NCBI GenBank assembly: GCA_034687125.1
Contig: JAQGBZ010000014.1
Location: 310,001 to 374,000 of the forward strand
Direction: 5' to 3'
DNA from: Neelides folsomi
Taxonomy: Eukaryota; Arthropoda; Collembola; Neelipleona; Neelidae
DNA length: 64,000 bases
A program made the position numbers and the translations under genes. Of this stretch, positions 50,076 through 60,310 are shown piece by piece. Numbering within the stretch: the first letter of the stretch is position 1; each line of letters starts with the position of its first letter. Under the pieces are notes generated by a model, which worked only from the letters and a program-made list of their open reading frames with translations, searched no databases and was not told the origin of the DNA.

Positions 50076-53000
50076 TCATTTAATTAAAAATTTATAAGAA
50101 GCAATTCTTTCGATTATCAGTAGAAGAAAACTTGCTGAGAATCCAGTAATAAGGAAAATTACAGCAGTAAATAGTTCATTAATTCCTAAATCTGCTAACT
50201 TTCCTTTATTCAAAACTTCACAATAAGGGTTTGTCGCCAACTTGTAATGTAAATTGTGTCTAAAATGGATTCCAGAATGGTACATAATCAGGATTCTACA
50301 AAAAATAAAAAACATGTTACTCACAAGATTTCATCAGAATGGTTCAATCAAGGCATGCATTGTATTGATATATTTGTATTGTCGATTGGTTCATTACTTG
50401 TGATTCATGAATTCTTTGTAAGGTGATCCTTTTTTGAGAAACATTCCCGAAGGCATTGGTGATTGGGTTACCGGAACAGAATAGATTTTCTGGCAATAAA
50501 AATAGTCTGGATATTCATTTCGCTCAAAAATGGTATGAAAGGAATCAGCGAAGCCGAGGAATGCAAAAGGTTTATGCATAACAATATCAAGAGCTTCATT
50601 GCTATCAATAAATGGAAACATCGGTGGTTCTTTTTTCCTCTGCTTGTAAACGTCCTTTAAATACATGGAATAAATTTTATTTCAATGACCATAAAATGTT
50701 TCATGTTATTCCTATACAATCACATGATGTTTGTATTTATTCTTCAACTGTAATATTTGTAATTTGTTTAAGCAATTAAGTAATTACTTAATTATAATTT
50801 CAGGCATGCTGTATTCCCGGGAACGCACCTATATGGGAGCATTCCCGGGAACGCTCCTGGGAACGCTCCCATATATTCCTATATATGTGCTCCCGGGAAC
50901 GTTCATGGGAACGCTCCCATACATTCCCATACATGTGTTCCCACCAGCGTTCCCGGGAACCATGTTTCTGGCATGGGAACGTTCCTGGGAATGCTCCTGG
51001 GAGCGCTCCCGAGGAGTGGCAAGCCTGATAATTATCAACATTATGAATCATAATATTTCTATTGATCAAATGAATATTTATGTACCGTGACGTGTGGATG
51101 AGCGAAGGGAGCGTATTTTTCTCCTAATAGCTCCAAGTGGCTCTGTGCCAAATCTCGGAAGGATTTAATAGGAACAATGTCAATGGCAAGTTTGGATACA
51201 AGGGCTGCAGAGAAGGCAACATAACAAACGACGGCTGCCAACAGGCCGGTGATGACGGCTATCCGAAAACATGGAGAAAACGGCGAAACCTTCCATCCTA
51301 TATTTCAGATAAATATTTACTCTGCCATTAACATTAATTTTTATTTCCCTTCCATAATATCCGCCAAGGCCAATACTCCCGCAGCGTTTATATTTATTTA
51401 TTTAGCCAATTATTACTAAACTTAACTTAAAACCTGCAACATATTTATTCTCTGTAAAATGAATCTTTTTTAAATGGCAGGCAAAAATAAATTCTATAAA
51501 TTCCATTTATGAAGAATCTATTAAGAGATTTGAGATCTGAGATTTGCCTTTTTGACATGTGATGCTAATGGCCCATAGTAAGTATCCATTTCCTTCTTCA
51601 AAATATCCAGCAAATTGGAAGTCATCTTTGAGTGCTCGCCTTTTGGCCCATACAAAGAAATGGAGAGAAATGACGATGAGAAACCAGGTCGAGAACCAGG
51701 CAGCCCAAACATCAAAGTGGAAGCAGCTGACATAAATGTCGGTTAGAGAGTTGGCAGAAGGCTGTCTGAAGTAAGCTATGATTGCTCCTTCTGTCATGGG
51801 ATAAATAAATTCGAACCCACGAGCCCGATACTCGAGAAAGGAAGATGGACTAATTGAGATGTCAGCCTCGTTGTCGTTCACCTGCCGTCCCACTCCTTCC
51901 CAAGTTCCATTTTCTAATTGCTCTACCCAGCCTTCACCTCGCACTGGAATCAACCTAATTGACATATTAACAAATCAATTAATATAGTAATTTTCAAAAG
52001 TTTAATAATTATTAAGTTGGCAATTAACAATTTGTTAATTGTCAATCCATTTCAATTTTCAATTATTTTACCATATATTATTTCATTAGGTTAAATTAAA
52101 AAAACTTACGTGAAATTTAATGAAAATTTAAGTACATTAATGAAATCAACTACGAGGCCATTAATAAATTTCAAAGTTTCATTTTCTTCTGATACTCTAA
52201 TTTGGTAAACATAGTCCGGGTCAATCTGAATTTATATTTTTAGGCAAAGTTCAATATTAATTAATTAGTTAAAATTAAATACAATATAATCTAAGATAAA
52301 TAGAATTTTGTAATGGCTGTTTTAGATGGTATAATAATTATTGTATTTCAAATATATATTTATTATATCGATAAATTTAATAAAACTATTTTTATATTCA
52401 GTACCACTGCAACGGCTCTTATTTCAATATTGTTGAAATTTTCTCTTCTTTTGGCTTTAGGGAGAAAGTCGAGCATTGGATCGATGCGCCTGTTGAATTT
52501 CACTTCTTTAAACAGCATCATGTTTTTAATGGAATACATTTCCATAATATTCATTTCTTCTTCACCACGATGGAAAATAGCATAAATTTCAGTATCAATC
52601 GTGCACAAAGATTTTATATTCTTTTTGATTGTTATCTCAAATTGGATGTCTGGATAAGACTTAATTAGTTTTGGCCATTCAATAAAGAACATTGGCTTCC
52701 AAAAGTATACGGACGAACTACTATTGAAATATTCAACAACCTATTGCATAAATTATTGTTTTTAAGAATTATATCAATCCCATAAATTTGCATTATTTTA
52801 TTTTGTATAATTGACTTACGATTTTTAGAAAAAATATAAAATCAGACTCATTTTTTGGTGAATAAAAAACTAATGATTGTTTATCGAAATCAATTCCTAA
52901 TTTACTTTTTATCACTGTTTTATTTGTTAAAATTTGTAGGTTTAACATGGTGGAAATATATCGTGAATCGTAGTTAAATGATCCTGTAGGAGTTTAAATA

Positions 53001-53294
53001 AAAACTAATGAATATAAAAAGAAAGTAGGTAATCAGGAAATTTTTTAATTTAAAATTACCTTTATTTTCAGTGTCGTAAACAAATATGTCGTAAATGGAA
53101 TTTTCTGTCTTATTCCAATCTATAGGCAATAGTTTTAGCCCCATGGGCACTTGAGTCAAAATTGCAGCGGAATGAAAATTTTTATTATTTAACACGAATA
53201 AAAAAGAGAAGAGTAGGTTTTGACCGAACATTTGCACTACGAAAGCCTCATTTGAAATGAAACTTGCAGGAATTGCCAATAAAAAAATTGTAAA
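50076..53294 (-). CDS. Divergent ionotropic receptor (IR, iGluR-like channel), first exon unresolved
   Basis: Eight exons chain in phase: 53294-53060, 52983-52820, 52740-52405, 52225-52110, 51954-51548, 51297-51086, 50654-50398 and 50295-50076, giving about 648 residues. The N-terminal region has no clear family features. The ligand-binding core starts with REN...EIRAVAV and IDPDYVYQIRV. S1 continues with WEGVGRQVNDNEADISISPS and EYRARGFEFIYP, whose first arginine aligns with the glutamate-receptor carboxylate-binding Arg. TM1 (WFLIVISLHFFVWA) is followed by the pore segment ending CQKG. CQKG and the next exon's WKVSPFSPCFRIAV rebuild the IR signature C-Q-x-G-W...P...R. Then come TM2 (AAVVCYVAFSAALVSKL), S2 and TM3 (LFTAVIFLITGFSASFLLLII). 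IRs are chemosensory cation channels. The CQKG|W join uses a GC-AG intron. The exact 5' boundary of the 53294 exon is uncertain. Confidence 0.87.
50801..51027. mobile_element. 227-bp palindrome-rich MITE-like element in an IR intron
   Basis: The ends form terminal inverted repeats: CAGGCATGC on the left and GCAAGCCTG on the right. They are flanked by near-identical ATAATTT and ATAATTA, a likely target-site duplication. CAGG-type ends and a 7-8 bp duplication would fit a hAT-derived MITE (inference). The interior is far more GC-rich than the flanks and consists of degenerate repeats of GGGAACGyTCC and TTCCCGGGAA units that are largely self-complementary. It sits in the intron between exons 51297-51086 and 50654-50398 of the ionotropic receptor. 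No transposase is encoded; the repeat-driven open frames across it are not genes. Confidence 0.75.
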
Positions 53295-53959
53295 CTGTCA
53301 TATCATGTTCGAATATTACATACTAATAATTTGTTTATTCACAATTAGACAAGCAATTTATTGCAAGCACTATCTAATACACTGCACTTACGATAGCCAA
53401 AGAGAGAAATTCAATGCATAATATTAGTAAAGGACAGTAAAGCGATTAAGCAATGTTTATTTAGATTTCATGATTAAATAAGCAAATAATTTTTCTCACC
53501 TTTATACAATTTAATCAATTCCAGTATCAAAGATTCAGGTATACCGTTTATGTTATTAAATATAAGAAGTTGGGATAAAATCAATCATTCTATGGTTTAT
53601 ACCTTCATATATACATACATATAGGTATACTAACATAATAAAGTAAAATGCTCTGAAATTTTTTTAAAATAAATAACACGTGTGTGCATAAATAAAAATG
53701 CAAGAATTTTATATTATTACAATCGTATTTTGCTATATAATTGTGATAGTTAATATTATTATAAAGTTATTTTATAGTTAAATTTCATGTCGCTGAATCA
53801 AGCATTGTCAAATGTTGATTACCTATGTATATCCACAGTTTGCAATCAAAATGTCATAAATCAGTATAAATAATATTACAAATGATAAAATTTATTATAT
53901 ATTTTCATTTACATATTTCGATATTTGCCATATAAATATTTGTAGTTGAGATCTGTTGA
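53295..53959. other. Gap holding the unresolved 5' end of the IR gene
   Basis: The IR start must lie here or in an alternative exon. On the minus strand 53578-53500 reads SQLLIFNNINGIPESLILEL and ends at a strong donor (AAAG|GTGAG), which looks like receptor coding sequence. It exits in phase 1, however, and does not join the exon at 53294 in phase, and no in-frame ATG or upstream acceptor is visible. A missing small exon would solve this. Confidence 0.35.
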
Positions 53960-56327
53960 TTAGGGTTCAACTAATCGATTGACCCAGTTGACAAAAGATG
54001 AAACACGAGTGTAAATCCCCGGACTGGCAGCTCGGCCGCAGCCAACTCCAAAAGAAACGATTCCTTCCAAAACCCATCTATCTTTGTCAAAGCAGACAAG
54101 TGGGCCGCCTCCATCGCCCTTCAAACACATTTCATAAAAAGATTTACACCAACACACTCACAAAGCGCTCATAAATTGAAATTAATTGTTTACTTACGTC
54201 ACAGGCGTCTTTTCCCTCGTCCCCTAAGTTCAAAATAATCTTTTTATTATATGTACATTCAATTTTACATCTTCACTCATAAACAATGTAAAATATATCA
54301 TAACTAACCTGCGCATATTGAATTTGTTGACAGACGATAAGTTGGTCCGAAATACCTTCGCAATCTTCTCTCGCATTGATCAGAAGGCCAAAGAGGAACA
54401 ATGACTTCTTTCAGAATGATTGAATGTTCAGAATCTATGATGGCAAAAACGTAGTTAATTAGTGCAGCATTGGCAAAAAAGAGAAGAAGCTGATATATCT
54501 TTACTATTGATCTCTCCTCTTCCAACTCTTAAGAATACTAAGATGAATAAATCTAAAGCCCTAAGAGCAGTAAATTAAAGTAGTTGAAAAGTAGGTGAAG
54601 AAGAAGGTTAAAAAATGCAAACAAACTTTCTGACGTTCTTCCCCACCCAGTCACAACACAACGTCCAAATGATTTCCTTCTCCCTTGTGGAGGCAAACTA
54701 GAATTTAAAATAAAAGTTTATGGTTATACCAATTAATTTAAAATGAAATCGTATTATCATAATGATTAAAAATGTATAATATTTAAATAACATACATGCA
54801 TTAATTGTAAACTTTATATTATTTATAAAAATATATATTTTATGTTATAATGTACTTAATATATTTTTTAATTTACCAAACTGGCAATATATTTTCCTGG
54901 TAATCAATCTTTCTTGATAATCCCAGAAGCGCAATATCGTTGGTCAATGTTGAGTTATTGAAGTCCGGATGAATAGCCACCATACTCACAAGAGCCTACT
55001 TAAGCATTTAACATATTTAAAATATTTGTCTTAAAATAAATGCTATACTAATATAATGATCCGTCTTCCATATATTGTATGGTAGAAAAAGACTATGGTA
55101 GTACAATATTTGTACATAAATCATAAGTGTAAGCACAAGACTTGTTTTGATACCTTGTTACTACTCATATACCTATTATAATGGTAGTACTATATTACTG
55201 AATCCCGATTTATGAGAAAATCTTTATTATTTTAAACTTTATAAAGAGTTTCAGAGAGTTACTTCTGTTTTTATAGAGATGTCTGAGCCTTGTTAGCCAT
55301 AAAGTAAGCAATTTACTTCTTTTCCTTTCCTATACATTTGCATTTCCTATATTACATATATTGATCTGAAATTCCTGCAAGCTTGCAATTCCCTTTTTTA
55401 TTATGAATGAAATGAAATTGAGGTTTATTGGGACAGTATATCTGTTGAAGGAAAGTTAAGCAAGTTGGATAAAAACTTGCCTCTACATGCGGATTCGCCT
55501 CGTTGTTCGACGACACATCGTATTCCCCCAGTCGAACTTTCAGTCTTGGATTGTTTTTCGTATACCCATTGAGACAATGAGCAGCTATCAATAATAAATT
55601 AAACGTAGTAGAAATATATGATGCCTTAATTAATGTCCTTACCTGTAATCACATATTTATCCCCAATGAGGGTTCCACCACACAAATACAAGTCGTCAGC
55701 CACTTCAAGGATGGCGACCTACGGACGTCAACCATTTTAATTCAATTGATGCCAAAGGGAATGCACAAAAGGACCTCACAGTAGTTACTAAATTAGAGAC
55801 CTACATGCCAAGGCCATTCTTTGAATTGGGAAATTGAGTCCATGTTCCCCTGGATAGCTGGAACTCCGCAGGGATTCAGTGGCTCGTTAGGACTTATTGT
55901 CGTCCTCGTCGTGGTTGTGGTGGTTGGAGTGGATCTCGAGATGAAAGAACCTCTTGACGTCGTTCTCCGACCCACAGAGACCGAGGGGAGAGGAGTCGTG
56001 GTCTCTTTGTCAAAGAAGCAACAAACTTCAGAGTCAGAGATTCCACAATAGCTATACGGAGTTCCATTCCTTCAATAATGGAAATTGATAACATTTTTTT
56101 ATATTAAGGACTATTGTATTATATATTGAATTAAGACCTAGAGGTATATTTATGTTATTGATAATTTAATGATAGAATGATTTAATGATAATTAAATAAT
56201 TATTTTCGAATCCTCACTTGCTAGCACAATTCCAATATTCCACACAGAGACATGCTTCTGATGAAGGGTCATTCTGACCCCACACCCTGAGGAAGACGAA
56301 TAGCAGGACGTTGAGACTGCGGACCAT
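53960..56327 (-). CDS. Clip-domain serine protease homolog, catalytically dead (masquerade-like)
   Basis: Nine exons give a complete 349-residue protein: 56327-56218, 56069-55805, 55718-55643, 55584-55487, 54995-54877, 54697-54627, 54434-54309, 54223-54198 and 54118-53960. A signal peptide (MVRSLNVLLFVFLRVWG) precedes a six-cysteine clip domain (ACLCVEYWNC ... YCG ... VCC) and a Ser/Thr-rich linker. The trypsin-like domain keeps the histidine (TAAHCL), the aspartate (TNDIALL) and the S1-pocket aspartate (KDACD). The catalytic serine is replaced: GDGGGP instead of GDSGGP. No IVGG-type activation site precedes the protease domain (PCGVPAIQGN instead). Known family role: such homologs are haemolymph cofactors in prophenoloxidase activation, clotting and immune adhesion. 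An active protease is ruled out if the Gly codon is correct. Confidence 0.9.
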
Positions 56328-57064
56328 TTCTGTGAAAGTGAAACGTGGGCCAAGCGAAAGTTCTTCAAGGGGTTAGTTGCCACATTTCATTCATGGCCAA
56401 TTGATCATGCATGGTCAACAAGGTATAGAGGTCTAAGGTAGTGAAATCAATTAGATTTCATAGATCTCAGATATATGATTTGATGCTTACTATGAGTCAG
56501 TAGATTTACGATTATTGTTAGTAGAGTCAGTCAGTACAATAGTTGATCAGTAGACAGGTAGGACAAAGCAATGTTATTTCTCAAATGAATGGACGTCATC
56601 CTTTAACAAAGAAATGACCCTCTTCAGTGTTTAATAGTTCAATCTTATTTATGACTGTTTTTCCTTCCTTTGTCAACAACATGAATGCGTGATGAGGCGA
56701 TGAAAGCAACAATCGATTCTAGATCAATGTAACGGTATACACATAATATTCAAAACTTAAAAAGAGCAAACAAGTATTACTATTTGACCATTTGTCATAT
56801 TGGTCATTGTGGATATGAAAAATGAAGGTTCTAATGACAAAGAAAGAGTATTCTAAATTGGATGTTTATAACCTTTTTTTAATGAAATACATCATATTGA
56901 AAATTAATATTTCTGCGATATTTTAAAAGAAATAAACTTTTTATCATTTTCTAATTCTAAAGAAAGTTTATTCAGTGATTGAATACCATATTGTGTTAAT
57001 AAACAAGAACTTAAAAAATAACAAAAATCATAAAGTTAAATATTTAAGCAATTTTATAACAAAA
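56328..57064. other. Space between two minus-strand genes
   Basis: AT-rich sequence between the SPH start codon and the stop of the RSL1D1-like gene. It should contain the SPH promoter and the RSL1D1 3' UTR. No exon is seen. Confidence 0.6.
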
Positions 57065-58401
57065 TTAATCGTCTTCAGGACAAAGGCGAATTTCAATTTT
57101 TCCCTGAGGATAAACTTTAATTTTCTTTCCAATTTGAGTAGAAATTTCATCTTCAACTGGTTCGGGGATAGCTCCTCCCGATGTTTTACAACTCTTCACT
57201 TCATTTCTCGATCCTAAATTTAAAGAGTATAACAAATATTAAGATACGAACGATACAATAACTATTATATATACTGTATGGTATATCATAATTTATAAAA
57301 GTCATCGATTACGATTACTGTTTATTTTATAAATTAGAAGTAATTCAATAAAAACAAAAAGTTACTAAAATGACAAAATGAGTATTATATTTACAATAAT
57401 TGTAAAAGTATTTTATACACATAAATAAAAAAAAGTATGGTTTTTACTACCTTTGGAGAAATATATGACGAGCGGTGGAGATTCGCCGGCACTGATTGAC
57501 AATTTAGCCACATTTGCCCAACGACCTGGAAATTTCCTCGCTAACCAATTCGAAACCGTCAGAATATTTTCAGTCAAATCTTCAGCTCTGAGGTTATTGT
57601 AACCAACCTATATAAAATAATTCAGATTAAAATTTGACAAAAAAGATTCATCATTTCAATACTGCACAATTAAATTTTTAAATAAATAATTTTATGTCTT
57701 ACGGAAAGTGTTGAAGTTAGCCCTTTGAGGGAAATGTTGAATTGAGTCTTGATGAGAGCTTTGCCGATTTCAATTTTCCAGTCCGTTTTATTTAAATTGA
57801 TTGAAAGGGGAAGTTTCTTTAGCTTATAAAACTCCCGTCCAAGGATCCGGCCAAGCATTTTAAAAATCGGTGTTTCCCCAAGAACCAAATCAACACGTTT
57901 AGCCAAGGCCCTTTTAGCCTCGAAAGTGGAAAACTCATTGGAGAATTGGGAAATGGTGTAAACTTCTCGTATTTTAATTGATCTTTCTGCAAGTCGTTCC
58001 TTCATCAATTTAGAAGTGAATTCCGGATCGTTGATTTCCTTGTCCGCGTTCCTCACATCAGGGATGATCAAAACAATTTCCGGGTCTTCGTTGTGCGGAC
58101 TGTATGGAAGATGGATATTGTAAAAATGATTGGATCCTTCAGGAGTTTTGAACGCTGTAACTTCCAAGAGTATTCGAGCATTGTTGTCGAACAATCCGCT
58201 TTCCTTCTTTTCCGAATACTCGAGCAAGGCTTCGACGGCTTTCAAAACCTAATAAATAATAATAATAAATTAAAGTTAAACATTAATCCTTTAAATATTG
58301 AATATTAACATCGAATTTATTATTTTAACTTTTCACGTTTTGTAAAAGATTTTATAGCAAAACGATACCTTCTTTTTCTGAATTCCTTCTGGGAGTTCCA
58401 T
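57065..58401 (-). CDS. Ribosomal L1 domain-containing protein (RSL1D1-like)
   Basis: Four exons encode 294 residues: 58401-58369, 58248-57703, 57607-57451 and 57213-57065, all in phase. After MELPEGIQKKK there is a long L1-fold region: ALLEYSEKKES, ARILLEVTAFKTPEG, HLPYSPHNEDPEIVLIIPD, then VDLVLGETPIFKMLGRILGREFY. It continues in exon 3 with VGYNNLRAEDLTENILTV and ends acidic (RLCPEDD). Eukaryotic L1-domain proteins of this type are nucleolar and act in ribosome biogenesis. The long basic tail of vertebrate RSL1D1 is absent, so the protein is shorter than that relative. The start is the only ATG fitting the exon 1 donor (AAG|GTATCG). Confidence 0.85.
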
Positions 58402-59313
58402 TATAATCGAAATTAATTCAACGTAATCTGTATTTATTTATTTAAATAATTTAAGATTTATTTTTATTTAGGATTTTTCTCTTCGCTTTCGCTTCGCTTT
58501 AAAAATCTAAATTAAACATGTGCTTTGTTTAATTCTTCCCTCTCCAACAACCTGTGATATAGTGAGTCTAATAGGACTTTGTCCAAACATTTCAATTCCA
58601 TGCTCAAGGGGGCGGTTAATATGCTCTTACTAAAAGCTAAATGAACATGAAACAAATTGAGATGCACAATGCATATTCACATGCACGCACGTCGTATTGT
58701 AAATTGTAATGCTATATATATATAATTAATTTAATTAAGCGCAAATTATTTAAATTACATTAAGAATTAATATTATATATTAAAAGATATTACCTCATGT
58801 GTGTGTACTAGGTATATATATATATATTAGTATGTACTTACTTATAATACTCATTTGATTTAAAATAATATTATAAATATTTAAATATGAATGTTATTTA
58901 CACACAAGTTATAGGGTTAACGCAGTGATATTATTCAACTTTAACCAACTATACTCTATTCCATTTGAGAAGATTATTGAGAATTGAATCATGTTACTTG
59001 ACAAGTCATTAGAAAATTAAATAAACCGATATTATTTCCTGTAGAAATTATTTGCGGGTGACATGACATTCGATTGCCCGGTCAAGTAACATGATTCAAT
59101 TCTCAATAATCTTCTCAAATGGAATAGAGTATAAACTTTTATAATCAAAATATATTCTCCATTCCATAGGAATTAGTGTGTTAGTCTCATGCTTATATAA
59201 TTTTTTCTCACCAAAAGCCAGCAAGATGTAGTTAACTGATATTTAATTTCCATTAGCTAGTCCTAGTTTTAGGGTTGTAGGATTTAAGGCCTAGTTAAGT
59301 CAATTCCAAATTA
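58402..59313. other. Divergent promoter region
   Basis: The RSL1D1-like gene (minus) and the cysteine-rich gene (plus) start on opposite sides of this 0.9-kb stretch, so it must supply both promoters. It contains the long inverted repeat at 58950-59133. No coding exon is seen. Confidence 0.6.
58950..59133. repeat. 53-bp perfect inverted repeat with a 78-bp spacer
   Basis: The arm at 58950-59002 (starting TATACTCTATTCCATTTGAG) is repeated exactly in reverse complement at 59081-59133. Both outer ends are flanked by AAC. Because each arm begins with TA, a TA duplication of the Tc1/mariner kind is equally possible. The spacer encodes nothing. The perfect identity implies recent origin or ongoing conversion; a foldback or MITE insertion is the likeliest reading. 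It lies 180 bp upstream of the cysteine-rich gene's start codon. Confidence 0.88.
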
Positions 59314-60310
59314 ATGATGTGTAGCCCTTGCGAGAATCGCTGTTACATTTTACCATTCTGCGGTTGCTGTCATCAACGGGCGAGGCTCTGCATTATGTGC
59401 GGGTGAGTTCTTTGAGTTACGTCTGTTCCTTTAATGGTATTAAAATTTAACGATGTTAATTATTGATGATATGCAAATAGGCTCTGCCCCAACTGCTGCA
59501 ATTGCCAGCCCTGTGACAATTGCTCTCAAGACCCATGTTGCTGTCAAAATGATACCCAGGTCGATTGCTGCGAGGACGTTTGCTGTGCCCCGCAATGCTG
59601 CGAACCCACCGTTTGCTGCGAAGACGCTACAGGGAACAACAGCTGCTGCTACACGAGCCCAGCCGTATGTGTGGACCCTTGTTCTTATTCCATCAGACAA
59701 ACATGCATTAATGAACAGGGGAATGATTGCGGAAGTTGCACTCAGGGAGGATGTGGATATGGGTCCATCGGATGCTGCGGATCGGGCGGAGGATACAATT
59801 CGGGAGGATACGGAGGTGGCTACAGCATGGGGATTGTGGGAGCTTCGGGTAATATTAACAACGGAGGACTGTGTTGTGCTAACTCGGCCATAGCACCCGT
59901 CGACGGCCTCGGAGTTCGACCAAACTGCAGAACATTCCATCCTGATTTTTACAGAAGGTTCCGACAAGTTTAATGAGTTATTAATTTTTTATTAATTCCG
60001 CTTTTGATTGGGCTCTGTATGCTTATAACTTATAAAGTTGTAAATGTTTGTTAAATGGTTGTATGCAGGATATACCACGATTGCCCTTGTCCTATTGCAC
60101 CCGGTTATGGAGGTCATGTTCCGGGATATAGGATTTATGGAGCCGGTAGAACATTCGGAGCAGCTCTTAGAGTCAGTATTTACATTTGATATAAAAAGGA
60201 ATGATATGATGGAGGAGAGAATATAAAGAGTGTTTATTGTTACAGGACGCAACTTTAATATTGGAACAAGCTACAAAAAACTGTCCAGCACTTCCAGCGA
60301 GAATTTATGA
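59314..60310 (+). CDS. Unrecognised cysteine-rich, Gly/Tyr-containing protein, complete
   Basis: Four exons give a 245-residue protein: 59314-59402, 59481-59957, 60069-60175 and 60246-60310, all phase-consistent. I do not recognise a family. About 40 residues are cysteine, mostly in the first 130, in CxxC and double-Cys spacings such as DCCEDVCCAPQCCEPTVCC. A central GSGGGYNSGGYGGGYSMG segment resembles cuticle or glue-type Gly/Tyr repeats. The end is basic and polar (YKKLSSTSSENL). There is no signal peptide (MMCSPCENRC...), so the cysteines may bind metal or cross-link inside the cell, as in some sperm or structural proteins (inference). Two tandem ATGs are possible starts. Reading through the exon 2 donor would stop at 59970-59972, giving a shorter form. 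Confidence 0.7.

Noticed and set aside
50731-51090. 119-codon plus-strand ORF and two minus-strand ORFs
   Set aside because: They are translations of the palindromic repeat element, which is open in several frames at once.
59440-59967. Antisense 175-codon ORF and a 146-codon plus-strand ORF over the cysteine-rich gene
   Set aside because: The third frame has clustered cysteines, consistent splice phases across four exons and a sensible end; the others have none of these.
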